From Anastatus disparis (lineage: Eukaryota; Arthropoda; Insecta; Hymenoptera; Eupelmidae), in assembly GCA_017163975.1 (NCBI GenBank), contig JAFFSR010000249.1, positions 1,304,501-1,368,500 of the forward strand: a DNA stretch of 64,000 nt, in the 5' to 3' direction. The translations under genes were made by a program, and so were the position numbers. Shown piece after piece: positions 1-12,800 of the stretch. Under the pieces are notes generated by a model. It was not told where the DNA came from. It saw only the letters and a list, made by a program, of their open reading frames with translations, and ran no database searches. Position 1 is the first letter of the stretch; the number at the start of each line of letters is the position of its first letter.

Positions 1-2
1 GT

Positions 3-236
3 AAAAAATATACAGAAATTATCGCTCCTCTATTTTTTGAGAAAGAAGGAGGATTGGTGCCTCGATACGAAGTTTCACAGGGAAATGTGAAATTTGATGT
101 TTACTGGGATAATCCAAATAAGCTTGTTGATCGGCTTCGTTTACTCGTTGCTGAGAGAAAAGCTGGTAATTCTAATCATATTAACGAAATTCATTCTATC
201 GTTAAAGAGCTACGAGAAGCTGGTTATATATACTGA
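3..236 (+). CDS. C-terminal part of a paralogue of the FLYWCH-type gene at 843-1974 (5' end off the window)
   Basis: The frame is open from base 3 to the stop at 234-236, so this is probably the end of a gene whose start lies to the left. Its last ~43 residues (a W-D-N-P-N start, an L-V-D-R-L-R core and an E-L-R-E-A-G-Y-I end) align with the end of the protein at 843-1974, which has W-D-D-P-N, L-V-N-R-L-R and E-L-R-E-A-G-Y-I. The two genes therefore look like tandem paralogues less than 1 kb apart. I do not know the function of the shared module; it looks like a short alpha-helical domain. No zinc finger is visible in the part present. No methionine codon begins the frame inside the window, so any start chosen here would be arbitrary. 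An exon rather than a whole gene is possible. Confidence 0.5.
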   Translation, partial: KKYTEIIAPLFFEKEGGLVPRYEVSQGNVKFDVYWDNPNKLVDRLRLLVAERKAGNSNHINEIHSIVKELREAGYIY

Positions 237-411
237 GATGTAAACCAACTCCTTGTGATATTGCGAATAAAGGTACATAAAAATTCCTCCTTATAACTTG
301 GAATATCACTAAGAATATTACTATTCTTGCATATATTGGAATAGATCTATATGAATAAAACTGCATTACATATGGTGATATATTTCACAATATGGATTTT
401 ACATTACCTTT

Positions 412-642
412 ATCAAATTTTATCTAATTTCGTCGAATGTTTATCGAATTTTCATCGAATTTTTATCGAATCACATCTAATCCCACCGAATTTTTGTCGA
501 ATTTTCGTCGAATTTTGTAGAATCTTGTCGAATTTTTGTCGAATCTTGTCGAATTTTGTCGAATCTTGTCGAATTTTCGACGAATCTTGTCGAATTTTGT
601 CGAATCTTGTCAAATTTTCGTCGAATCTTGTCGAATTTTGAT
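412..642. repeat. Minisatellite of 10-18-bp units built on TCGAATTTTG
   Basis: About twenty imperfect head-to-tail copies of TCGAA(T/C)(T)TTG follow one another, with longer spacings at the left edge and a tighter alternation of TCGAATCTTG and TCGAATTTTG on the right. The repeat keeps a reading frame open over part of its length, but the encoded Phe/Cys/Arg/Ile/Leu-rich peptide has no coding character. Confidence 0.85.
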
Positions 643-842
643 CATATATGTTAAATTTAAAATTCTTTGATTGAAGTTGCTAAATTCATATCTAATAACA
701 TTTTTAAATCATGCTATCTAAAAATCATCTTGTTATCTTATAAATCATCTTATTAAAGTCTTACTCAACTCGTTATTTTACTATAAATACAGATGATTTT
801 ATATTTCAGGAACAGTATGCATCATAAGCATAAACAAACAAC

Positions 843-1974
843 ATGTCAAACTTCCTTGAAATTGAGAGATTAAGGGAGGCGATTAAATCTAAACTTCCAA
901 ATCAATTAAATTCCAATATTGGTCAAGTGTTAGATAAAGAAAAAAAAAACATCATTCATAAATAATTCGGAGATTGATGTTACTTTGAATAATACTGATG
1001 AGTCTCCGCTTAATACATCTTTGCAACTTATGAAAAGTTCTAGAGGAAAAGATATACTTCTTTTGAATGATATTCCTTTTTATAAAGAGAAAGCTATGAG
1101 TAATGGTAATATATACTGGAAATGTCAACTTTACCATTTAAAACAATGTTCAAGTCGTGCAATAACCAAAGATATGAAACTTGTAAGTTGTACATCGCAT
1201 AATCATACTTTAACACCAACCGAGAAAAAGAATGAAACAAGAACTATGATTTTAAAGAAAAAATATCAACCTAATGTTTTCAAGATGAGTCATACAAATA
1301 ATAAACTCGTGAAGAGTGATAATGTTGAAAATGCTGATTTAATTGATGGCAAAAAGTATTCTGAATCAAAATTACTTGAAGATGATTATTCCAGCTCTAA
1401 TAATGAAATGATAAATTATCAAAAGAGTGGAAAATGTAACACATTCGAAAGCTGTAAAAGAAAATCTTATAGTAAGATTTCACCAATATCAAGACGCAAA
1501 AAAGCAAAAATAAGTTTTAACGATGTTGATAGTGATACATTATCAGGTTATTCTAATAGTAATGAATCATTCTCTACAGAGAAGTATAATGATGCATTTG
1601 AAGAAATGAGTGAAGGTGATAACTTCAGCTCTCATCATAAGTTAGAAAATATTGAAGAAAATAAAAAAATTTTTGGAAGCCGTAAAAGAAAACCTTATAA
1701 AACTTTACCAGTATCCAAATCCAAAGAAGCAGTAATGAATTCCATCGATAACAACAGTGATACTTCATCAGATTATTCTAATAGTAATGCATCTTTCGCT
1801 GAATATATGAATAAATACATGTTTGAAGATTATGGATTTGGAGAATGGGATGATCCTAATATTTTAGTTAATCGTCTTCGTATTACTATGTCTTCAACAA
1901 ATTCAGATCTATATACTTACAAAGAGATGAGCTTCATAATTAACGAGCTACGAGAAGCTGGTTATATTGAGTGA
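843..1974 (+). CDS. FLYWCH-type zinc-finger protein with a reading-frame break in an A10 run
   Basis: A good start, ATG at 843 in the context AACAACATG, opens a 40-codon frame that stops at 963-965. The main frame begins after a stop at 931-933 and runs to 1974. The two frames overlap across a run of ten A residues (940-949), so one coding sequence is probably split by a homopolymer length change or a sequencing error; an intron is less likely. The main frame has a FLYWCH-like finger in its first ~75 residues: a Leu/Tyr-rich start, I-Y-W-K-C, Q-C-S-S-R-A and S-H-N-H-T, supplying the Cys-Cys-His-His ligands. The middle is Ser/Asn/Lys-rich with two similar segments (R-K-R-K-P/S-Y then D-S-D/N-T-S-S-x-Y-S-N-S-N). 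The C-terminus is the module shared with the gene at 3-236. FLYWCH fingers bind DNA or protein; a DNA-binding nuclear role is an inference. It may be host or transposon-derived. Confidence 0.55.
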
Positions 1975-2861
1975 ATTTTCAGGAAATTCAAATTGATCCT
2001 TAATTGGAGAGGTATCGTAAAGTGATTGACTTTATCTTATACATGAGTGTGATAATTAGGACGTTCATTATTCTCTTTAAAAATTAAACTCAATAAAAAT
2101 ATACACTTGACAGAAAATATTTCCAAACATGCATCATAAATGATAACATTACATGTAATAGTTAATATATCTTACAAAGATTCTGACTTAAAGACGAAAA
2201 GGTTTTGATAACTACGGTTTCACATCATTCCATTCTTTGATAGTATCACAAGAAGAAGATGAATGTCTATGTAATAAAAATTATTGTGTGATAAATAAAG
2301 ATTTAATACATTTTGTGTACGCTTAAAAAATGATTGTAAGTTTATGATAAAGTATTACTGCAATAACTTATCACAAACGGGAGAATCTCACAGGTAAAGA
2401 GCAAAGGAGAGGCTCTTACCATATTAAAACAATATTTTAAATTAAATATATTATTTAAAAAAAAAAATCTTATTTTAAAAAAATCGTAGTCCAAAGCACT
2501 TTAAAATTATTTCAAAGAACGAAACTACATTAATCACAATTCAATTTATTTTCAACTAAATTTAAAAATATTTCAAGTTTTAGACAAAACATAAAAATAT
2601 GAACTATTCTGAACTCATTTATGATTTTATTCACAAATCTTTTTAATTTAACATTTATGCAACTTTTCAGTTATAAATGAAATTAAATTTTATTACTAAT
2701 TCATAAAATTGATTAACTTATGCTAGAAATGAAATTTTATGTGTACACGAACAAGTTTCACTTTTCATATCAACTTTTCACATTGGATAAACACAGAATA
2801 ATCTTACACACTTGAAATTTTATATTCTCATTTTCATTATCACAACAAAGCTACACACCAA
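1975..2861. other. 3' flank of the FLYWCH-type gene, no further gene seen
   Basis: Very AT-rich. Several AATAAA-type hexamers (about 2,090, 2,275 and 2,295) could serve the upstream gene. No reading frame or repeat boundary is supported before the tandem array that begins near 2,862. Confidence 0.5.
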
Positions 2862-2961
2862 TTTTCGAGTGTTATCTCTTTTAATTGCTGAGATATGAAA
2901 ATGAGCTAAACATCGATACCTAATATTTATCAAATTTTAGTATTATCAACTAAAAATCATA

Positions 2962-3246
2962 CTCTCTAAATATAATCCAGTGAGATTGCACTGCATTCAA
3001 GTGAAAATGGCTTCACTGGGGACCAGTGAAATTTGACTGAATGAAATAGTGAAATATCCACTGAAATATCCAAATTTCACTGAAATTCATTGAAATTTCT
3101 TCTGATTATACAGTGAAATTTCGTCACTAATTTCAAATAGTGGATATTTCAATAGTGGAAATTTTATTGAAATTTTAGCTGAAATCCTAGTGCAGCGCTT
3201 TTCACAGATCCATTCAGTGGGATTCCACTAAATTATATTTAGAGAG
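2962..3246. mobile_element. 285-bp MITE with TA target duplication
   Basis: The ends are inverted repeats beginning CTCTCTAAATATAAT and continuing with an imperfect AGTG..CACTG section. TA dinucleotides flank both ends (2,960-2,961 and 3,247-3,248), as in Tc1/mariner-type MITEs. The insertion interrupts the sequence ACTAAAAA-CAT/A-AATATCAC, which is continuous in the neighbouring tandem units and so supplies an empty site. The interior is a run of GAAATTTCACTG-like words on both strands. No coding capacity. Confidence 0.8.
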
Positions 3247-3310
3247 TAAATATCACTTCCACTTTATAAATAAATTAAATCTTATCAGCATAAACTAAAA
3301 CTAGTTTTTA

Positions 3311-4050
3311 GATATCAAGGCTGAGTTAAAGTCTGAAAAAAATTTAATTTAAATGTAAGAATAAATTTTTTTTCTTATAATATTAATTGATGAAACATTT
3401 TTTTATCCTTAATATATATTAAATATCAGGCTTTAATCAATGAATAATTTCAAAAGACCTCATCCGATAGTTAAAATCTTTTTCTCTTGTCGATGAATAG
3501 ATTTTTTCTATTTTTGTATTTGCCGCAGGATTTCTCAGCCAATTTCAAACTAATTAACTTCAAAATTTGCAGGGATCTTTAATTTATATACCTTCACAAG
3601 TTTACTGACCTGGAATTTTCATAAGACAAGCTCAAGTGAATGTTCAACAAAATTACTTGAATAAAATTTTATAAAAATACCTATTTTTTCTAATATTTTC
3701 AACTTTTTCCAAATCAAACTTTTTAAATTCATTTTTTTTTTTTAGAAAACTGAAACAATAAACTTGTGAAGATATATAAATTGAAAATCTCTGCAAATTT
3801 CTAAGACAATTTGTTGAAAATTGGCTGAGAAATTCTACGGCAACTAAAAAAAATAGACGATATTAATTCATTGACAAATGAAAAAGGATTTTAACTATCA
3901 GATGAGGTCTTTTCAGATTTTTAATGGATTAAAGTCTGATATTCAATATATATTTAAGATAAAAAAAGTTTCATCAATTAATATCATTAAAAACAATTAT
4001 CATTACATTTAAATTGAATTTTTTTTAGACTTTAACTCAGGCCTGATACC
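3311..4050. mobile_element. 740-bp palindromic element inside the tandem array
   Basis: The left end (GATATCAAGGCTGAGTTAAA) and the right end pair as inverted repeats. The pairing continues inward through the CTCATCTGATAG/CTATCGGATGAG region and the AAATTGGCTGAGAAAT region to a centre near 3,690. TTA lies on both sides and is a possible 3-bp duplication. Other units of the surrounding array read AGTTTTAATATT without a break, so this is an insertion. No protein-coding frame. Confidence 0.75.
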
Positions 4051-5000
4051 TTAATATTTAAAATTTAATAATAAAACAGATTGAAAATAAAATTTAAGAA
4101 ATTTTAGTTATACACGAATAAGTTTCACTTTTCACAACAACAAATAAGCTAAACATCAATACCCAAGATTTATCGAATTTGAGTATAATTAACTAAAAAG
4201 CATAAATATCACTTTCACTTTATGAAACAAATTTTTATTTTATCACCATAAACTTAAATTAGTTTTAATATTCAAAATTTAATAATGAATAAATAGGTTA
4301 AAAGTAAGGTTTAAGAAATTTTAGTTTCACACAAACGAATTTCACTTTTCACATCAACAAATAAGCTAAACATTAATACCTATGATTCATTAAATTTGAG
4401 TATTATCAACTAAAAAGCATAAATATCACTTTCACTTTATAAAACAAATTTAATCTTATTACCACAAACCTAAAATAATTTCATATTTAAATTTAATTAT
4501 AAAATCAAGATGAAAATAAAGTGTAAGAAATTTTAATTTAACACAAACATATTTCACTTTTCACATCAACAATGAGCTAAAACATCGATAATTAAGATTT
4601 ATTAAATTTGAGTAATAACAACAAAAAGCATAAGTATCACTTCCACTTTATGAAACAAATTTAATCTTATTACTATAAACCTAAAATAGTTTCATATTCA
4701 AAATTTAATAATAAAATCAAGTTAAAAATGAAGTTTAAGAAATTTTAGGTTCCATGCTGATCTCTCATTTTTACATCAACTTTTTATTATTAGATAATGA
4801 AAGAATAATCTTATAGGATTAAAATTTTATATTCTCAGTTCTATCATCACAACAAAGCTGCACACTCATTTTCAAGTGTCTAGCTCTTTTAGTTGTTGAG
4901 ATATGAAATTGAGGTGAAAAGGCAGAATATCTAACATTAATCAGAATTGAGAAATATCAACAAAAAAGCATATATGACTACCACTTTATAAAAAAATCTT

Positions 5001-5438
5001 ATTTTCACGAAGCTGGAATAGTTAAAAATTAAATAATAAAATGAAACTACAGATTAATTTCACACAGGACATACTTTATAAACACTTTTCACTTTTTACA
5101 AGTAATTTTTGTAAATAATTCACTTTTTCGCAATACACTTTAATTAGAATTTAGAAGATCATAATAAATGCTCTCCTCTGAGAGGTTTACTACAAAAGCG
5201 AAGAAGGAGTTCTTACTATATTATAAAAGTTATTATTTAAATCAAATAAAATTATTAATTTACAAGTAAGTTCAAAAGAACTTAGGTTTTCTCTACGTTA
5301 AAAAAATTTATGGCTCCGAAAAGGGCCGATTTAAAAAGAAATAATGAATTTTGCGAGTCACTGATGTCATGAATGCTCTTTGGTGCGCTGCTTCTTGAAT
5401 TCATAAAAGAGCTGTTTCACGCACACATATAAGATTCC
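5001..5438. other. AT-rich spacer, no gene seen
   Basis: AT-rich between the ~220-bp array and the GC-richer ~109-bp array. No frame, TIR or repeat that I can support. Confidence 0.4.
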
Positions 5439-5975
5439 TAAGCGCAATGCTCTCTTATGAGAGGTTCAATTAAGAATGCCCTCATAACTATCGTTAATAT
5501 TCCCCCCCCCCCTCATTTCTCATATAAGAGAAATATTGAGTACAACAATGTACGCGCACGATGCTCATTCATGAAAGGTCGGAGCAAGAATGCATCAAAC
5601 ATTGAGTTTAATACCCCTCTTCTTTTCTCATATAAGAGAAATTTTGCGTACAATAATGTGTGCACGCGATGCTCTCTCATGAGAAGTCGAGTTACGAGTG
5701 CTCTAATCCTCGCGTTTAATATCCCCTCTCCTTTTCTCATATGAGAAAAATTTGCGTACAACAATGTGCGCGCGCAATGCTCTCTCATGAGAAGTCGAGT
5801 TACGAGTGCGTTAATCCTCGCGTTTAATATTCCCTCTCTTTTTCTCATACAAGAGAAATATTGCGTACAGCAATGTGCGCGCGCGATGTTCTCTTATGAG
5901 AGGTCGAAGCAAGAATACATCAAACATTGACTTTAATATCCTCTCTCCTTTTCTCATATAAGAGAAATTTGGGTT
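5439..5975. repeat. Five tandem units of ~109-114 bp
   Basis: Units begin at an ATGCTCTCTTATGAGAG-like word at about 5,447, 5,561, 5,669, 5,777 and 5,886. Each carries a short hairpin (CTCTCATGAGAG), TTTAATATYCCCTCTCCTTT, CTCATATAAGAGAAA (a second small hairpin) and an alternating purine-pyrimidine tract GTGCGCGCGC. The period is close to a multiple of three in places, so frames stay open on both strands; these are not genes. Confidence 0.88.
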
Positions 5976-5994
5976 ATTAAAATTCTAACCTGTC

Positions 5995-6110
5995 GCGACA
6001 AGTAGTGGGCTACAAATGCAGTGAGCTACAAATGTAGTGGGCCAGAATCCCCTTGGGCTAGAATCCCCCCTGGGCTAGAATCCCCCCTGGGCTAGAATCC
6101 CCCTTGTTTA
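5995..6110. repeat. Two adjoining ~18-bp minisatellites
   Basis: First come three copies of AGTGGGCTACAAATGYAG-like units, preceded by the palindrome TGTCGCGACA. These are followed by four copies of a TGGGCTAGAATCCCCCC unit. The shared GTGGGCYA word suggests the second array grew from the first. Confidence 0.85.
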
Positions 6111-9100
6111 CCTACTTATATAGTAAAGAAAACGGAGACATTTCGTTGCCTAAGAAAAAGATGAAAGCTCTTCACGCAAAAAAATGTGGGAACGAAAGTT
6201 CTATGCAATAATAAAACAAGCACGAGAATCAACGTCGAGTATCTTGCTACAGCACTGAATCAGCCAACTGCGCGACCTTCCGTTAACTTATGATGTTTAC
6301 AGGTATAAGCAAACAGCGTACGTGTTAGGCTTATCTAATATCCAATGTAATACGCTTTCTTTCGCTTCACAATAGTATCATAACAGGTTCATTATTTTTC
6401 TTTTTATTCGCAAATCATTAAGCGTTCCAATAATCTTAATTAATATTACTCTTCATTAAGATTATTAATTTTAGATAATATAATTCTTCTCTTCATTAAG
6501 ATTATTATATTTAGATAATATAAATATATTAAAGCCGATTATAAATCGATCAATTAATAGGTACTATATATAATATTAATATATTTTTCTATTAAGCATT
6601 TTTTAATAATGCCACACAGAGCTCATGTAACAAAAATTAAAATTTTTTATTTTCAAATATTATTGATTATCATTACTATTCCATTGTTTAAATAAATTTT
6701 GCTGATTTAGTACTTAAAATCAAATTTTATTACTAACCATAATTAAAAACTTTTCAATATAAAAACTTTTTGGTTTTAAAAGTTTAGCAAAGAACGAATT
6801 TCTAACTTCTTTCGATCCAATCGTGAAATGTAACACTCAACCAACCCGATGAGTAACAAACAGGAGTTCAGATAGCACTTACTAATGTTGAATTGTACTT
6901 CGTGTTGGACGTACAAACATCGTAAACATACTGAATGTTTTTTTTAATTATATTTTGAATAAGACTTGAACTCGACAATTAAGCCAATTTAAATAATAAC
7001 GAATCTACATGCATTGATATGCTATCTAAAAGATTGTTTCATTTTACTATACCACGTGTAATCTTATAAATTGCCGAAAACATACTATGATAAAATAAAA
7101 ATAAAAAAATCTACAATAAGGCAGTATTTTAAAATTTCAAAATTTTAAATAATCGTAAAACCTCACACATGTGGATATATTATTTGAAGTAATTAAGGGG
7201 ACCAGGTACTATTAAAACTTGAAAAATTTGAATATGAATAATTAAAAATTTATTGCTTTTATCCAAAAGGAAAAAATTTTTTGAAAATATATCCATGTTT
7301 CAGAAGACTTTTTATTTCTGAAACTTTTATCTATCTTAAAATTCAACTGATGGTCTCCGTTCACATTCTGGTACTAAAAACAGATTGGTCGCAAGGTTTT
7401 TTCATAAGTTTTCATCGGATCTTTATGAAATTTGGTGGAGATCTTTAAAATTATATTAGAATCTATCATCAATTTTCCGCGATTAAGATAAAATTTTAGG
7501 TGACACTAGATATTTTTTTTTGTAACAGTAAATTTGCGAATTTCTGTTAGAAAAATATATAATAAAACATGATTTTTCTTAAATCAGCCTAACAAAGCCA
7601 ACAAAATAAATTTTCTATTTACTTAATAAATAATTTAATAATAACTAAAAAAATTTTTTTAAATATTATAAACCTTTTCTATTGGTAATTAATCTGAACA
7701 TTTAAAACAATTTGCTATAAATAATAAACAATATTATAATAAAGACACCTAATCTAACAACTAAAGAGGTATCCCCAGGTAAAAATATAAACGTACTGCG
7801 CTAATTAACGCCTAATAAACGCTGAACGGTACGACCATTTGTTACTCAAATAAGTTTTCTAAGCCGAATTAATTTTTGTTTATTGTAGGATATTTTTATT
7901 TTTTTTGTATTATATATTAATAGTTGCAGGTTGTGCTAAATCTTTACCTTTTTATCTGCATGGCCGCGTGCTCAGAAATAAATTAGATTATTAAATAATC
8001 GTGGTGTCTCTCTCCTGTGGTCTGTTTTTGTTGAGTTTACAAATTCAAATGATTTCACGGAACTTCATTAATTAACTATTTATTTAATTAAACTAATTTT
8101 CGCGTGATTAGTAAATATTGTTATAAATATTTTCAAAAGTTAAGAAAAGATCACTTATGTATAAAAACTTTAAAGCAATTCAATTAAGGTAAATTATAAA
8201 TAGATATAACGAAGAGAAACAAGGACGTTCGTAAACAAATTACTGTAGTTAAATCTAAGTATAAAAAAATAAAATATAAAAACAAGAATTAGAATAATAA
8301 CAAACATGTGATCCCGTAAAATAAAAAAAAAAAAAAATAAAAAAAATGAAGTAGAACTGTATAGTATTAATACCGTAATAATACTAAAATACTAATAAAT
8401 TAAATATTTTCCGGTTAACTTGACTTAATTCATTTTAAAATTAATCTTACACATCAATTCAATTCAAGTAACAATGTTTCCATTATGATTATGCTTAAAT
8501 TCATTTACAAATGTAATTGATTTACATTATTTGTCACAATTTCATTATATACTAGAGAGGAGAAACAAAGAACAAAAAATTTTAGTCCTTTTATTATATG
8601 AAAGTAAATAATACAATAATTCTCTATGATAAAAGACATACAATAAGTTAGATCCTAATTAGCGAGTAGCCAAACCTTTAAAAAAAAAAAAAAAAAAATT
8701 TAGTTACAACAAAATAGCGCAGAGACGGAAAAATTTTTTTTTCATAATCAATACATAAAAGTATGGAAAGTTCAGGGGAAACAAAAATCTCTTTGAAGCG
8801 ATTTATAAAACGTAGCGCGGAATTTTGGTCATTCTATGAATTCATCTATGCATATTCGACTTCATTATAATTAAAAGCAATATTGTCAACATGCGGATCA
8901 TCACTAATAAAATCAATTCGCTAATCCAATCATTTTAAAATCGATCACAACAGGAAGATTTATTATAATATTAGTAATTTTATTGATATTACCCCACTTA
9001 TCAATCCTATGAATGAGATGTCTCATTAAACCTTGCTTGTTCAATTGTCTTGACGAGAATGATTTAAGTAAGGGGGGGAAGACGGAAATTTTAAATTTTT

Positions 9101-9850
9101 AGCCGCCAGTTGATTATTTTGATTATTTTGAAATCAAAAATACAGAATTCTTTGAAAATTCTTAGAAATAAATTGCTCCCTAATGACTGTTACCTCGTCA
9201 GCGTTAGTAATTCGATTGATTATTTTATAAAACTAAGTATTATTAAACCATTGAAAATTGCTTTGATTAATACCCCTATGTGGTCCTCGAAAGTATCTGC
9301 TGTGGTTATGGCAATATTATGGATCATATCCATCAGCGGGGCTCATGTGTTTAGTCCCGAACTGGTTAATTCTTTTGTAACAGGATAAAAATCTTTAGGA
9401 AAAATAGATTTCTAGTCTTTAACTTTTTTTGGAAAAAGCTTTTGTGCGCTTTTGTGCTTTAAATTTTTTTATTTCAACTGGTGATAATGATAACTTCTTA
9501 TATTTTCTACTCGCAACTAGTGATCGTCTATTGTTAAAAAAAAAAAATTATTTCAAACGCCTAACGGGACATAATTCCCTTGTTAAGTATTTTTTTTTCC
9601 TTCATCAAATCCTTTAAATATATGTATCTTGCAGATTTTCATGAACCTTTAATTATTAGCAAGCATATCCTTAGGGAAATTGTTGCTAGAGTTGATTTTC
9701 TCAGGGTATTTTGTAGCCGATAAAATTCATTAGTTTAGTTTTAAATATTATTAATGAAATAACTCTTAGTATGATTCTTTATAATTAGTTGGAAGAGTAA
9801 TATTGCTTCGTTTAAACTCCTTTTGATGGTTTGTTTGCATACTTTACGTA
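6111..9850. other. Long AT-rich intergenic stretch, no gene supported
   Basis: About 3.7 kb, with only short frames of no coding character (for example around 9,110-9,388 and 9,429-9,617). A local ~48-bp direct duplication containing CTTCATTAAGATTATTA lies near 6,445-6,530, and poly(A) and poly(T) runs are frequent. I see no TIR pairs or protein similarity here. Confidence 0.4.
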
Positions 9851-12800
9851 AAGGGTACCCCCCGTTAAGATAATCAATTTTGCCCTATCCCTGAAATTTT
9901 TGTTTGACCTTGTAACTTCATTTTGGATTTAAAAAAAATGATTTTTGTCATATTTGCAGACCGCGACCCCCTTCTCCCTGTCCACAGCATGAAAAAAATG
10001 ACTTTTTCACTATTTATTTTTTTTCTCCGCATCTAGACAGTAAAAAAACCCCAAGAAAATCGTGCTTATATCTTAAATAATTACAAATCATGTAGAATTT
10101 TTTTATGAAGAATTGATGACGCTATATAATCTAAAAGGATGAAAAAATTATTCAAACCCTTCCTATTTTCACGGGAAATGCGGTACAGGGTCAATTCTTG
10201 CGAAAAACTTGTATTTTGTTTAAAATTACTTGCCCGAATTTTTCCAGTTATTTCCTGTTGGTGCGCCATAGTTAAAAATGCCAAAAACTCATTTTTCCGA
10301 CGTTTTTGGCTGATTGTAGCTCATTTGCAGACTTTTTATTATTATTTATATTATGAGATTGTATTCTAGAACTTTATTCATGGATTTAATTATGCATAAA
10401 GTCAGAAAAATAAGATTTACAAATATTCGCATCATATTTTTGCACGAATCCACATTTTATATTAGGTATTTAAACACTTCTTTCGTGATTTCGTTGATAT
10501 TTCACTACTTTATATCTGATAAAATCTTTTAAATATTATATTGCTTTAATAAAAGAAAATATTTTGATGAATAAGTCATTTCACAGGTACAGCTATATTA
10601 AGTACGGTCAAAATATCAACTTGAGATTACCTATGAATTTATATTTCGTAAGAAAAACTTATCAATACAAACATTATCATTATGATTTAATAACATAAAC
10701 CTTGACTTCGGCATTTTTAACACTATGTAATCTAAATCTACACTTAAGTCACACTTTTGCGAGAGCTATGTGGTCTATTTTTACACTGTGTAAAAAAAAT
10801 GTGAGCTTGCGAGTACATTAAAAACTTGTTTACATGTCTCATATTAATATTACAATATTAAATATATTTTTGCTAAAAAGCGCAAATTATTTGCAATTAT
10901 TTTATGACATTTCCAATCGTTTTAAATATCATAAATAGAGTTTGCACTTATGTCATGTATTGTATTATATTATCTCCATTGACATAGGTACGAATCCAGT
11001 AAGGTAACTCAAGTAACAATCGTTAGGCTGGAAGTTATAGTCTTTACTTAGTTCTCAGATATCTTTCTATGTTTTTACTCTTTTTCCATAAGAAGAACAA
11101 GGATAGAATATTTGAGAACTGAGTAACAACTACAACTTCTAGGCTTGAATTGAGTTGGGTCTATGAATTTATGCCATAAAGAAACATTATGGCCCTAATT
11201 CATAGTCGTGTCTTGAGTATTAAGTATGACTTAAAATTTAAGTTCCGTTACTTGAGTATCAGCTGTTACTTCAATTGAGTGCTACATGAAGAGGTTATCA
11301 CAGTCAGTTATGAAACAAAATCACACAAACAAGATAGTCGTTGGTAAGGATGTAACACTCAATTAAAGTAACAACTGATACTTAAGTAACGATACTTAAT
11401 TTTCAAGTCATACTTAATACTTAAGACACGACTATGAATTCAGGCCCAAGTTCAAGCCAAAGAAAAGTAACATGTAGAATATTTTGTAATTAGAATAACG
11501 AATATTAGTATTGAAACAGTATTACGAATATTATTATAAAAAATAAAATCCTATATTTCTTAATTTTATACATTAGGTAAGGATTTATTTCTAACGAAAT
11601 TGTAGTTTAAGACGATAATATTATTTACCATTTAATATCGAATCAATTTTTATTATACAATGTTATTCTAATAGTGTAATATAGCCCATGAAATAATATT
11701 ATCGTCTTGAACTACAATTTCGTTAGAAATAAATCCTTACCTAATGTATAAAATTAAGAAATATAAGATTTTATTTTTTATAATAATATTCGTTATTCTA
11801 TTTACAATAATACATTACGTAACTAGTGCGGGAAGTGGGTCATAAGTATCGTTACTTGAGTATCAGCTGTTACTTCAATTGAGTGTTACATCCTTACCAA
11901 CGACTATCTTATTTGTGTGATTTTGGTTCACAACTGACTGTGATAACCTCTTCATGTAGCACTCAATTGAAGTAACAGCTGATACTCAAGTAACGAAACT
12001 TAAATTTTAAGTCATACTTAATACTCAAGACACGACTATGAATTAGGGCCATAATGTTTCTTTATGGCATGAATTTATAGACCCAACTCAAGTTCAAGCC
12101 TAGAAGTTGTAGTTGTTACTCAGTTCTCAAATATTTTATCCTTGTTCTTCTTATGGAAAAAGAGTAAAAACATAGAAAGATATCTGAGAACTTAGTAAAG
12201 ACTATAACTTCCAGCCTAACGATTGTTACTTGAGTTACGTTACTGGATTCGTACCTATGTCAATGGAGATAATATAATACAATACATGACATAAGTGCAA
12301 ACTCCATTTATGATATTTAAAACGATTGCAAATGTCATAAAATAATTACGAATAATATGCGCTTTTTAACAAAAATATATTTAATATTGTAATATTAATA
12401 TGAGACATGTAAACAAGTTTTTAATGTACTCGCAAGCTCACATTTCTTTTACGCAGTGTAAAAAGAGACCACATAGCTCTCGCAAAAGTGTGACTTAAGT
12501 GTAGATTTAGATTACATAGTGTTAAAAATGCCGAAGTCAAGGTTCATGTTATTAAATCATAATGATAATGTTTGTATTGATAAGTTTTTCTTACGAAATA
12601 TAAATTCATAGGTAATCTCAAGTTGATATTTTGACCGTACTTAATATAGCTGTACCTGTGAAATGACTTATTTATCAAAATATTTTCTTTTATTAAAGCA
12701 ATATAATATTTAAAAGATTTTATCAGATATAAAGTTGTGAAATATCAACGAAATCACGAAAAAAGTGTTTAAATACCTAATATAAAATGTGGATTCGTGC

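Larger units (their letters stand above)
2862..5000. repeat. Tandem array of ~220-bp AT-rich units, interrupted by two palindromic elements
   Basis: Units share an order of landmarks: a TTTCACTTTTCACATCAAC block, a 'CATCGATACC' block (near 2,911, 4,153, 4,370 and 4,592), 'TTGAGTATTATCAACTAAAAAGC', then 'ATCACTTTCACTTTATAAAACAAATTTAATCTTATTACC'-like sequence (described here in parts). The last three regular units are spaced about 217-222 bp. The first unit has been stretched by the insertions at 2,962-3,246 and 3,311-4,050. A more diverged unit follows near 4,800-5,000. Confidence 0.8.

Noticed and set aside
5457..5848. Overlapping plus- and minus-strand frames of ~95-111 codons
   Set aside because: They lie wholly in the ~109-bp tandem array and repeat the same peptide; no start context or motif.
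10081..10369. Overlapping 67- and 76-codon frames
   Set aside because: They lie in the arm of the 3.5-kb palindrome, overlap on opposite strands, and are broken in the matching arm.
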